Made by a program: the position numbers and the translations under genes
In this document: in pieces, positions 54,544-64,000 of the stretch
Layout of the letters: the number at the start of each line of letters is the position of its first letter
Numbering within the stretch: position 1 is the first letter of the stretch
Source: Sipunculus nudus
Taxonomy: Eukaryota > Annelida > Sipuncula > Golfingiida > Sipunculidae
Assembly: GCA_026874595.1 (NCBI GenBank)
Contig: CM049322.1
Location: 50,569,340-50,633,339 of the forward strand
DNA: 64,000 nucleotides
Reading direction: 5' to 3'
The notes under the pieces: model-generated
The model's input: the letters and a program-made list of their open reading frames with translations, nothing else
Database searches by the model: none
What the model was told of the DNA's origin: nothing

Positions 54544-54664
54544 TCCCTGATGCCAGAAAGCTGCGTTATTAAACTAAATTTTAAATTTAATTAAAAAAGT
54601 GACTTATTTATAAAGTGGCTGATACATTTATTATCGAAGTTCACGGAGTTTCTACAGATTATAC

Positions 54665-54919
54665 CTTACTGAATTTATTATTCTCTTTTTTTAAAAGGTA
54701 TTTGCCTTTCAGTTCTAAGTTTCCCAGCATCTTCGACAGGTGGTTTTGTTCTTCTTCTGTTTCAATGCTCACAAGATCCGCTTCCATGTTCTTGCACATC
54801 TTGTTTGCCAACCACCAAAATACCTTCGGTATTTACCAGCTTATAACAGGAGGGAATGGCTGAACCATCGTTCATTGGCGCATCGACAAGCAACATGTCG
54901 GTAAATCCATCTGGACAAA
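54665..54919 (-). pseudogene. CTLD N-terminal-half exon, lectin copy 3 (frameshift)
   Basis: Reads VCPDGFTDMLLVDAPMNDGS, AIPSCYKLVNTE, then after a shift of one base FWWLANKMCKNMEADLVSIE, TEEEQNHLSKMLGNLELKGK. Motifs are CPDGF, SCY, WWLANKMC and VSIETEEEQNHL. The acceptor AATATTCAG|TT joins in phase with the module exon (G|TT = Val, giving HYV-CPDGF). The shift near 54829 is the only visible lesion apart from an uncertain donor in an A-rich end. Confidence 0.7.
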
Positions 54920-55360
54920 CTGAATATTCATATTCATTTTTTTCCATTATACATATACAAAACACCATTTATAAATCCATAAACATGAAGCAAAATCGTA
55001 TCAGAATGGCGCCTCATAACAGATAAGCTTACATTTATATATTAAAGCAAATCAAAGAAACTGCATGTGTCAAAGTTTATTAAAGCATATTCACTACCCA
55101 CTTAGAACTATTTCCTACCGAATCATCGTCTTGGTTTCTGGCTACAAAGAATTTATAAAAAAAAATGAAAGAACAATAAGATATTCATGAATACCAGTCA
55201 CGGGGCAATAAGTTATCAAGTCTGATTTCTGAGCTAGTTATCCGACGAAAATGATTTTTGTTAACACATGCACAACAATAGGTCGCTAACTATTCAAACA
55301 ACAAAAGTTTCTTGTTAGTGATTTATTTGAATTTCGTGTGTGTGTGTGATGCTCATTGAC

Positions 55361-55510
55361 CATAGTGCCTTTGATGACACTGCTTGAGAGATAGCAGACT
55401 ATGGATCTGAGGGCCAGCCTCGATACATTTTTCATTGCAATTAGGTGTAGATTCCAAATGGTAGAGTTTATCGCATCCAGGTCTTGCTGTCATCTGACTT
55501 TTTAGGATAA
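55361..55510 (-). CDS. Four-cysteine module exon, lectin copy 3
   Basis: Reads TARPGCDKLYHLESTPNCNE, KCIEAGPQIHSLLSLKQCHQ and RHYG, ending G|GTCAAT. Spacing C-x11-C-x3-C-x15-C-(H)-Q-x-H-Y-G is as in copies 2 and 4. The exon is open, though the gene copy has a frameshift in the next exon. The exact upstream edge is uncertain (ATGACAG or CTAAAAAG). Confidence 0.55.
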
Positions 55511-55569
55511 ACATGTCTTTAAAAAAAGAAATATGAAAGAAGATGTATTTGTACATTCGTATTCTCCCT

Positions 55570-56586
55570 GTGCTTAAACATTCATGACATATCGTAAACT
55601 ACAACTATAATTATGTAATGATACATGCTTAATTTTGTTCGATGAAATGTTTCTTATCAGTAAGCCTTGTGTAAATGATTGATTACTGAATGTAACATGT
55701 CTTATTATTTGCAAGAACATCCATAAAATCGATCCGTATTGAACATATGGAAAACATGAATACTTAAATCCATGTTTAGTCATCGAAGAAAACTCACTAT
55801 TTTAAAGACTTTTTTTCAAAGAATTTCGGATTATATTTATTCAGATACCTTGATTTATGAGGAGAGAAAATATTTGAAAAATCCAATGCAGTTGCATTAC
55901 TTTGTCTGTCTCCCGACTGGCTAAAGAAGTGATTACAGGTGTATTTGTTCTCTGGAACGACCGGCGGACTGAACATTAATGAGACAGCTAAATATAGTCA
56001 GAGTCCATTATCACCAAAATTAATATGTCACACATTTTGATATATAACAAGATATTAAATGTTTATAACTTTAATAACGCAAATTGCTTCCAAGTCCCTT
56101 GCCAAGGTTAAGCCTTGAGTCTGACAGGTTTTAATAACCTCCTATCCTCTACATTTGCTTCAATCCCTGACACAAGTGGCAATTCTGTTTGGTATTATTG
56201 TTGAACACATCACCTTTATTTGTTTCTAGGGACAGGACTATCACGTGTATATCGTCAATAGCTGACAACTTCAAAGCGAAACATAAAGATAGCACCGTGC
56301 TTGAATATTTCTTCTAATTACATTTATCAGAGACTCTGATATATATAATTCACATGAAAACGAAGCAACATAAAGATAGAAAAATAATAATTTAAAACAA
56401 ATCCATAAAATGTTTTTTTATTTTTTTTTTATTTTAACTAAAGAATATAATATTCGGCTATAGTGGGACATGAGGACGGTTTGCAATACACGCGCACCGT
56501 AGCATTAATACCATAATAATTCATTTATACAAAAAGAATTTTTAATTTACCCATTGTACAAGATTAACATTTGATATTATATAAAG

Positions 56587-56659
<73 letters not shown>

Positions 56660-57200
56660 GGTGTAGCCGTGTAAGTCTGTAGTCGGAGTGAAGGCAATAA
56701 ATTCATATGTACCAAAAATTAAGCTAAAACTTGATTGTTCTACCAATACCATTCAGTTTCTAGACACACGGAAGTATGCAAACGTCACTTTACCGTAGGC
56801 CTACGGTTCTCCCCAACCGTATCCAACGACCCATGACATGAAGTCATAATGTGGATGACATCGTATAAAAAATAGGAAAGGTTCCAGGGTCACCCTTACA
56901 TAGACATCATCCCTGACAGCACGTAATTACCACCTCAGATGTCATCACTCTAACAGAAGGAACCCTTAATTTTACTGTTACAAGATACTGGACACAGTTC
57001 CTACGAAATTCCTACGAAAATATTCCTTACACTGTTTGTTGTCCATGGGTAATTGTGCTTGTAGGGCTGAAAGGTCCAGAAAAAGGAGTGCATATTTGTT
57101 CTCCAAGATATAAATTTTATAAATGTTGATAACTGTTCCTTATGAATATCAGCAAATGCTTTCGTATAAGTTCTGTTCACTTTTGAAATAAAGGTTCTTC
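55570..57200. other. Non-coding 5' flank of lectin copy 3
   Basis: No gene is recognised. It contains a (TA)n tract at 56588-56657. Confidence 0.4.
56588..56657. repeat. (TA)n microsatellite
   Basis: About 34 TA units. Confidence 0.97.
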
Positions 57201-57229
57201 AAGACAATATAAAATTATTAAAAGCTTTG

Positions 57230-57400
57230 AAAACATAGACCTGATCCTCCTCAGTTTTAATGCTTGTATTTTGACACATAATTATATGCAGCTATCCAGT
57301 CAATCTTCTGGTGAAACCCTTTGCAGCAGGAAATAAGATGGATCTTTTATCTTGGCGAATTTCAAATTAAAACTAAGGGAGGCAAACCATCCTATTGTGT
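57230..57400 (-). pseudogene. Degenerate CTLD N-terminal-half remnant
   Basis: The minus strand reads DKRSILFPCCKGFHQKIDWI (over one shift), AAYNYVSKYKH and SIKTEEDQVYVFKAF. These parallel the GS.IPSCYK..., W.A..., SIETEEEQ...... landmarks of copies 3 and 4. No partner exon is seen. It also marks the left edge of the duplicated segment shared with 62.7 kb. Confidence 0.4.
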
Positions 57401-58880
57401 AATTAGGAAAGTAAAATTGTTTCCTTATGAAATCCGTTTAGCTGATTTATAACTGGTTTATCTATCATTTATGTATTTCATATCTAGGGCGCCAGTGTTC
57501 AGACTGGTGTTTATCAAGGCATAAACAGAACAATAGATAAAGAATTCCCTTGATCATACGCCGTCTCTTAAAAAGTTGCCTGCCTTTTTTAGGGACCGGG
57601 TCAAAATTATGTTTTAGTCAAATAAATGCCGGCCTTATTCAGAGTCCAACTATCAGAGTAGTTCCCGTGTTTGCTACAAGATGTCTTTTCCCGTAATTAT
57701 AATATGTGCATTTATGGATCAAATTGACCGGAGCTTATTGTATGAACTCAGTTTTGTATCTGACATTTCATACCTGACATTTTCATTTACCATTATGCAC
57801 ACCAAATAATTCCCATTCGTCCATTACGCTTACCGTCGAGAAAAAATCCCGCAAACGCGGCACAAATACAATGTCAGGCCTGAGAAGGCTAACACGCGAA
57901 CAATCGTATCCTTACTGTTACGTCAGAATCCTCCTTGCTTACGTTTTTCAGTCGCTTTAATGTATGTCCCCAAAGTGAACAAAAAAAAACAGGCTTTTGA
58001 GATAATCTTACATAAAAAAAGAAAAATGCTTTTCGACACAAGACACATCTGCACAGTGAGGCTCTTAAGAGTAGAAATATATATTAGCCTGCCAATATAT
58101 ACGGCCTAACTTGATTACTGCTTCCCAAATCAGTTTCTATCATATAGCTCACCTTTAACAAATACTTTATTTGTTACACAAACATTTTATTATGTCATTC
58201 CGCGTTACTTACTTAGCTCAAATCTGAAACGAGACCATTATGTTATTAATTTCTACCAACATCTATGCACAATACATAAACATTTAAAATTAACTAAAGA
58301 GAAAAACACAATATTAATCCAAACAATTATTATATAACAATTTATGAATATGTATATGCCACATAAAATCCTCACATTAATTAATGTTACTGATACGGTT
58401 CATGGGAGGTCACGATTAAGTATAACTAATTAACCTTTGGTTGATGGTACCTGCTAAAGACTCGTGGTTGGATCTGTTTAACTCCTTTCGGCTGCACAGA
58501 ATTTAACTTGTTCTATTAGGTCGAACAAACATCTTTAAGTCCTTACAATGTTTTGTACCTCCGGTTTAAGGCAATGAATAGTCAATTTTACCCTTGTATT
58601 AAACAACCTCTGACCTGTGAGACATGGACTGCCTTTTTCCTATTTACGGCATGAAATCCAAAAGCAACGTGTTCTATCTTTGCGACTCCAGCTGCACATT
58701 TTTGTCATTTTTGTGTTACTTTTTGGGTCCTGTTAACAATCTAACCCTCTTTTCAGGCCTGTTCACACCCCGGTTTCACCTCTGCCGTCAAATACGTTAC
58801 CGCCGTGCCTCGATTTAGAACGCTACTCTGATTGATAATCAATTACACGAAGCTCCAGAGAGAGCTCCACATTCCATAAA
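57230..58880. repeat. Segmental duplication, proximal copy
   Basis: Similar in direct orientation to 62680-63850: CTAA(G/C)GGAGGCAAACCATC, ATTGTTTCCTTAT(G/T)AAATCCGTTTA, the CAATGTCAG(G/C)..GAGAAGGCTAA block, AAAGCAACGTGTT(C/A)TATCTT and CTCCACATT. It is the spacer between lectin copies in array 2 and gives the array period. Confidence 0.8.
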
Positions 58881-59200
58881 AAAAAATGATATGATGCATA
58901 ATATTGAGAATTTGTCTTACAATATTATCATTTTGGTTTCATCACAAAAACATTGAAAAGAATCATATGAGAACCCTTTTTTATGAGGAATTCATTCCAA
59001 ATCACACATACCATATGTACATATTTTAATATTTGGTCGCATTTTCAGAATATTCTGGAATGAATAATCATGGATAAATTAAGTCCCCTCAGGAGTTTGA
59101 GGGTTTGCTTTCAATATTTTTTTTTATAATTTACAGGCTAGGTTTCTTCGAATAACAGAATCTTCAATAAAAACAATTAGAGACGAGTAAAATGTCCCTG
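58880..59200. other. Non-coding 3' flank of lectin copy 4
   Basis: AT-rich, no signal seen. This part is deleted in the corresponding place at 63.85 kb. Confidence 0.5.
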
Positions 59201-59201
59201 T

Positions 59202-59410
59202 TTACATGGTGTAGGCCTTTACTTCACATATCGGGTAGTTCTTCAAGTAACAGAGGATGTTATGCCATATGTTAGGGTACCTGGTCACAATTTTAACACA
59301 TCTGGAAGCTGGAATTCTCATAGTAAATGATTCTTCATATATATGTGAAACTGAACGCTTGGCCAGTCGCTGTCCACTTGCCATCCCTCCCTGATGTCCA
59401 AAAGTCTCTT
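59202..59410 (-). pseudogene. CTLD C-terminal-half exon, lectin copy 4 (frameshift)
   Basis: Reads RDFWTSGRDGKWTATGQAFS FTYI, then in a shifted frame EESFTMRIPASRCVKIVTRY, PNIWHNILCYLKNYPICEVK and AYTM. FWTSG, KWTATG, RC, LC and ICE are the CTLD second-half landmarks. The shift near 59340 (in a TA-like ATATATATG) breaks the frame. Acceptor CTGTAAG|A is phase 2, as in copy 3. Confidence 0.7.
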
Positions 59411-59645
59411 CTTACAGCTGATACCTTTTCTGAAAGACGAATTATTTAAAAACAACCGGAACGCCGTCGACAGTGTAACGAAAACAGCATTTCTTCTTGT
59501 GTAAATTTAGGTATCTGCAATAATCTCGTGCAAAACGGATAGAATCGGCCATTTATTAAAGTAAGACATGTTTGGGCACATGATTCGCTTTTAAAGTCAT
59601 CTGTATTAAACAAGGTTCTTTTTTAACATGCATTCTTTACTTTAC

Positions 59646-59857
59646 CTCTTTTTTTTCTGACCATTTCAGCATTTCAATCACATGAATATTCTCTTCTTCT
59701 GTCTAAATGATGACAAGATTTGCACCCAGACCCTTGCACATTTTGTTTGCAGACCACTATACTGCTGCGGCTTTTCCAAACTGATAACAGGAGGGAGAAG
59801 ATGAATCACCGTCTTTAGATGCACCGATCAACATGCTGCCAAAACCACCTCCACAAA
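59646..59857 (-). pseudogene. CTLD N-terminal-half exon, lectin copy 4 (two stops)
   Basis: Reads VCGGGFGSMLIGASKDGDSS, SPSCYQFGKAAAV, stop, WSANKMCKGLGANLVII, stop, TEEENIHVIEMLKWS. C-x-x-GF, SCY, W.ANKMC and the TEEE helix are recognisable. Two stop codons, in place of W/Y and E/S codons of copy 3, show decay by substitution. Acceptor TCCTCAG|TT is phase 1. Confidence 0.7.
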
Positions 59858-60383
59858 CTGAGGATGAGTCATAGGGCATCAAGATCGTACGCAGCATGAT
59901 GACTTTTGAGTATTAATGTCTAATGTGCCAAATTCATATAAGACTTTGACGCGGACTAATATCAATATGAGTTACTTTTATACATTAAATTTAAATGGAG
60001 AGATCGATCGATGAGACGTTCATCGATACCGCCTCCGGCTGTAAATTAGTTGAGGTATCTGACTGTTGAGGTGGTGTACTGGGATGTGTGGGTTTGAATC
60101 TGGCTGTGGGAGGTATCGGGCCATCTCTGATGGCAGACTGTATGATCCCCTTGAGGCATACCATTATGTAAAACAAGGATTTATTAGCTCAAGAAAGCAC
60201 CTAAGGATTTAGCAATGTGCCATTCTGACCTACACTTCTAACCTTGCATCATGGTATACGTAGGTAATGAGGCGGTTGCATCTACAACAACTTAAGATAA
60301 CTTATGTATATTGTAACACAAAATTTAAAGCTCCTGATAAGTGATTTATCCAAGATGCGTGAATATAGGTGATGGCGACTGAC

Positions 60384-60509
60384 CATAGCGGGTTTGTGGA
60401 CACTCCATCGGGGAAAGCAGACGGTGGAGCTGACGGGCTCCGTCGACACACTTTTCATCACAAATGGCTGCGGACTCCAAGCGAGACAATATATTACATT
60501 CCGCACTTT
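60384..60509 (-). CDS. Four-cysteine module exon, lectin copy 4
   Basis: Acceptor CTGCAG and donor G|GTCAGT flank ESAECNILSRLESAAICDEK, CVDGARQLHRLLSPMECPQT and RYG. Spacing C-x11-C-x3-C-x15-C-P-x2-R-Y-G. It is the cleanest example of the module because both splice sites are visible, although the CTLD exons downstream in this copy are dead. Confidence 0.6.
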
Positions 60510-60539
60510 CTGCAGCTTGAAGTAAACAAAACAAAAAAA

Positions 60540-62670
60540 CGTGACCTGGCCATTATTCCTTGTACATTTTTGTACATTTTTCTATCGTTTGCTATGTCAA
60601 TTTATACCCCTTCAACTGCATATATGGTTCACTTCATTGAAAGAAATATTCTCAAATATATTTTTTTTATTTGATTAAAAAAAAGATGCCTCTTTGTGTA
60701 ATTAAGAAAACTGAATGTTACAGACATCTTTTAGTTTATTGGTCATAATAATCTAGAATATGTAGACTAGGATAAATTATGGTCAAATTATTTTTTTTAA
60801 TCATGTTTAACCTGTCAAGTTATTTTTTTTGTTTTTTTTGTTTTAAGCGTATACTCATGTGAATTATCCTAAACTAAATACCTTTGTATGTGATTGCAAT
60901 AAAGGCTGGTAAAATCCAGAAGAGATGCATGACTTAGTGGGTCTGATGGATTTCAAAAGAATTAACAAGTGGTGTAGCTGTTATCTGAAAGATTCATTTT
61001 AAGCCCAAATGATATAATTAATCAAAGCCTCAGATCATCATTATGTATCTGGTATTAATGTGCCAAGTATATTGTTTCAGAGCAGGCGGTCAATTGATTA
61101 TTTTTGTCATAATACATCCCTTTGTGTATGACATAGGTGCTTTTATTGAACCATTAAACGACATATTGATTTAAATGGGAGATGTAAGTGGTGTTTAGAA
61201 TTCTGGCATTTATTTTCTCTGGTGAAAGATAATTGCAGATGCTTTTAGGGACTCTTTGTGGGCTATATTGCTATTCACCCAGGTATCTACTTAAGGCTTA
61301 CCTAACTGTTAAATGTTTGAATTCTTTACAGAGGATCCCCTCCATCTTTCAGACAATAGACAATAATGGAACTATAAAGAATGAAAATTTACGTATATTT
61401 TCCATGCGTTTCATTTCAATTTGTAAGAAATTTAATGGGAAATTAATATTTAAACTACAAAAAAAATCCAGAAACCTCTCATTTTACCAATATTGTTGTA
61501 ACATTTTTAAAAGCTATCCTACACAAAATGTCATCGTCAAATTTTAATGTGTCTCCCTTAACATTCATTTTATACATTGCACTGGATATTTGTTTCTCTG
61601 CAACTAGTCTGAGAAAGTATGACTCGTCCGAAATTGAAATATTTTTCCAGGGTTTTTTTTCACGTTTTCAAAGTTGATATAATTTTGTTTGCGTGTTTTT
61701 GTTTTTTCTTTGTGTGGGAGTTAATAATCTTATTATCTAAATGTCTTGATATACTGACGTTCACACGTTTGTAAATATTTCATTTATTTAATTTAGGGTA
61801 CGGCTTTCATAGTAAAAACATTCGCCATTGTTAACAGGCAATATCCGTTCTATCTAATTGTTACCACGGCATCTGCAGTCGCTGGAAAAAAATAAAATAA
61901 CTAGATGATAAGCCAGTGTTCATGGAATATTATAGCCGATCAAACATCCTTTAACAGTGTTGGAGTTATTTTATAAGGCTGATTACAAGAATTGTGCATA
62001 TAAAGCCCTGTTCTGCTGAAAAAAAAATGTAATAACGTGGCCTTTTCAGTGCATAACCTATACGACAATACTATCCTCCTTTCAAAAACTGTTCCAAACA
62101 CACTTAGGCACTTAATTTCTTAAATTTTTCCATGTGGGGGGAATCTTATCATGAATTTAGTTTTTTTTTTCACAGGTATGTAAGCATTTAACACCAACAA
62201 TACAACATTAAACATGACCAATATGATACATCACGGTATGGTGTGCCCTATTCGACCGTGGTTTGACTGCTTTCTCTAAATAAAACATAACAATTAATAG
62301 CAATCTGATGTTATGATATATCCTTTACGTCATGCCACGTGGTAAATAAAACAAATGCATAGGATATTGCAGTTTTCATGAAAGAGGCACCCGATGAGTC
62401 CCAAAACACCAAATACATTTTACTGAACAATTTTGGTGATAGACGATATACTAATTCGAACTCTCTAACGGAGTGTTATAGCCAGAGTACAGAGAAAAAT
62501 AATATCTCACGGCCAGAAGCATGAGCAAAGGAGGCACAGCCTCCATCTTGCAAACAAAACAGTTACACATAGATGTACTTGTCTTGAAATGTCAAAGGAA
62601 AAGCCACCTTATATCAATAACACCCTTTAACATCCGTGACTACACAACAAAAGATGCCGCAAGAAATAAG
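60540..62670. other. Non-coding 5' flank of lectin copy 4
   Basis: AT-rich. A 104-codon plus frame at 61233-61547 shows no family motif. Confidence 0.4.
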
Positions 62671-62679
62671 ATTATACTG

Positions 62680-63850
62680 TTCTCATGGCGGATTACCGAC
62701 TTTCAAATAAAAACTAACGGAGGCAAACCATCTTACATTCATGAATCTTATTGTGTGATTAAGAAGTAGAATTGTTTCCTTATTAAATCCGTTTATCAGC
62801 TTTATATCTGCGTTACCTGTCTTTTATATTTCATATCATCTAGAATGTCAAATAACAAACATAACAATATATACCGTCCTCCCTCGATCAGACGCCGGCT
62901 ATTAAATAGTTTCCGGCCTTATTTATTGGCCGTTACAAAACCATGTCTTAATTAAATAAACGCTGTCCTTGATCAGCGGCCGAATACCAGAATGGTTCCC
63001 ATGTTTGTGACCATATTCCCACCCATACATTTTGCTTTAAGCCGATCACAAATTCAGGCAAACGTGGCAAAACACAATGTCAGCGGTAAGAAAGGCTAAT
63101 ACTCTTTCGAGCGTATCCTTGCTGTTATTCACGAAATCGCGCCCCTTTCTTTCATCTATGATGCCCTTTAAAGGTGTCCCCAATGCTACCAAAAGCAGGC
63201 TTCCGAGATAATCTTTCATTTTTTTTTCAAAACAAGGACAATTCAGCATGAGGGTAGATATATTTACCCGCCGATAAATACCTCTACCTTCTAACTGTTT
63301 TTTTTTTTTCTTAATCAGTTTCTAGCACAAAGCATACCTTTAACAATTTCTTTAAAAGATTTTTTACAAGAACATTTTCTTAAGTTTTTCCTAGATACGC
63401 ACTTTGCTTAAATTTTAATCCAACAACTGTTCACTATTTGTAAGTCCACCTCCTTTAAGCCACACAAAAATAAAATTGTTTTATTAAGTCGAAGAAACTT
63501 CCAACATGTTGTCCTTACAATTTGTGCTACATCCGGTCAATGAATAGTCCATGTACATGTTTGTATCTAACTACGTCAGACTGGTCAGACTAGGACAGAT
63601 CTTTTCTTAAACACGGCATGGAATGCAAAAGCAACGTGTTATATCTTGGTGATTCCGGCTTAGCATTTTCATCATTTTCTCTGTCAATTTTAGGGTCCCG
63701 TTAACCATGATACCCTATGGTGAGGCTTGCTCATCCCCCGTTATATTCCCGCTGTCAGATACGATACGACTGTATCTTGTCTATTTTTTATAGCCAATTA
63801 CATTCCGGCAAAACAAATATAAAGCACCGGACAGAACTCCACATTTTATA
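62680..63850. repeat. Segmental duplication, distal copy
   Basis: Counterpart of 57230-58880, shorter by about 0.45 kb. A minus-strand frame at 63046-63249 (…RVLAFLTADIVFCHVCLNL) has a broken relative at 57.85-58.03 kb; it may be part of the repeat rather than a gene. Confidence 0.8.
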
Positions 63851-63945
63851 CCATGGGTTAGGGTACCAGGTCACCAGTTCAATGTATCTGGTACCTGGTA
63901 TTTCAAGAGGAAGTGAACTCTCAAAGGGGTTTTAATTCTTGAATT
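63838..63945 (-). pseudogene. CTLD C-terminal-half remnant, lectin copy 5
   Basis: The minus strand reads SSLPLEIPGTRYIELVTWYP followed by NPW, matching SFTMRIPASRCVKIVTRYPN of copy 4 with the core Cys replaced by Tyr. The rest of the exon and its 3' flank are missing: homology jumps from the equivalent of 58870 to that of 59262 at a shared CCAT. Confidence 0.6.
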
Positions 63946-64000
63946 TCTTCAATTAAATTTAATAGGTAGATGTAACTTGTATTTGATATTAGGCCGCGTT

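Noticed and set aside
57840-63249. Conserved small secreted protein (RVLAFLTADIVFCHVCLNL) in the lectin spacer
   Set aside because: The other copy at 57.85-58.03 kb has a stop in the aligned frame. The similarity is explained by the segmental duplication alone.

Overview
This is AT-rich animal (metazoan) genomic DNA, not bacterial or viral. Exons are short and separated by long non-coding stretches. GT/AG splice sites with matching phases can be read at several places, and (TA)n, (GA)n and (CT)n microsatellites and dispersed repeats are everywhere. The mixture of C-type lectin duplicates, a NACHT (NLR-like) pseudogene, single-pass receptor tails with tyrosine motifs, LINE fragments and a DDE-transposase/SAMD3-like pair is typical of invertebrate genomes. 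A lophotrochozoan, most likely a bivalve mollusc, is my best guess, but this is inference from style and not a species identification. No housekeeping gene, tRNA, rRNA or CRISPR array was recognised.

Layout. 0-1.4 kb (minus): broken 5' part of a non-LTR retrotransposon, ORF1 followed by the start of an endonuclease ORF2 that runs off the window. 4.4-12.7 kb (minus): two tandem copies, about 6.1-6.3 kb apart, of a three-exon gene end that encodes a small four-cysteine module followed by a C-type lectin-like domain (CTLD). The second copy (10.86-12.74 kb) is intact across all three exons with matching phase-1 splice sites; the first is broken. The 3' end of the last exon has itself been amplified into a 60-bp minisatellite beside each copy. 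16.8-18.7 kb (minus): decayed NACHT NTPase gene. 20.5-40.5 kb (plus): scattered pieces of a family of type I membrane receptors (candidate ectodomain exons, one TM exon correctly phased to a cytoplasmic exon, and tails with repeated YAQV/YDT-type tyrosine motifs), interrupted by a LINE fragment (28.1-29.1 kb), a foldback-like element (23.7-25.4 kb), LTR-like repeats (14.4-15.2 and 30.3-31.4 kb) and a long inverted repeat (35.2-40.1 kb). 42.2-44.9 kb (plus): C2H2 zinc-finger plus CACTA/EnSpm-like DDE transposase pseudogene. 45.8-48.6 kb (plus): broken SAMD3-like companion gene with clear splice sites. 48.6-53.6 kb: no recognisable gene. 54.2-64 kb (minus): a second CTLD array of about 5-kb period with at least three degenerate copies.

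How it fits together. Most of the window is the product of tandem duplication and decay of immune-type gene families (lectin, NLR, tyrosine-motif receptor) plus transposons. Only the lectin exons at 10.86-12.74 kb and the receptor TM exon look intact over their whole visible length. The most interesting items are the new-looking cysteine module (C-x11-C-x3-C-x15-C-P-x2-R/H-Y-G) spliced in frame onto a CTLD in every copy, the birth of a minisatellite from coding sequence, and the transposase/SAMD3-like pair.
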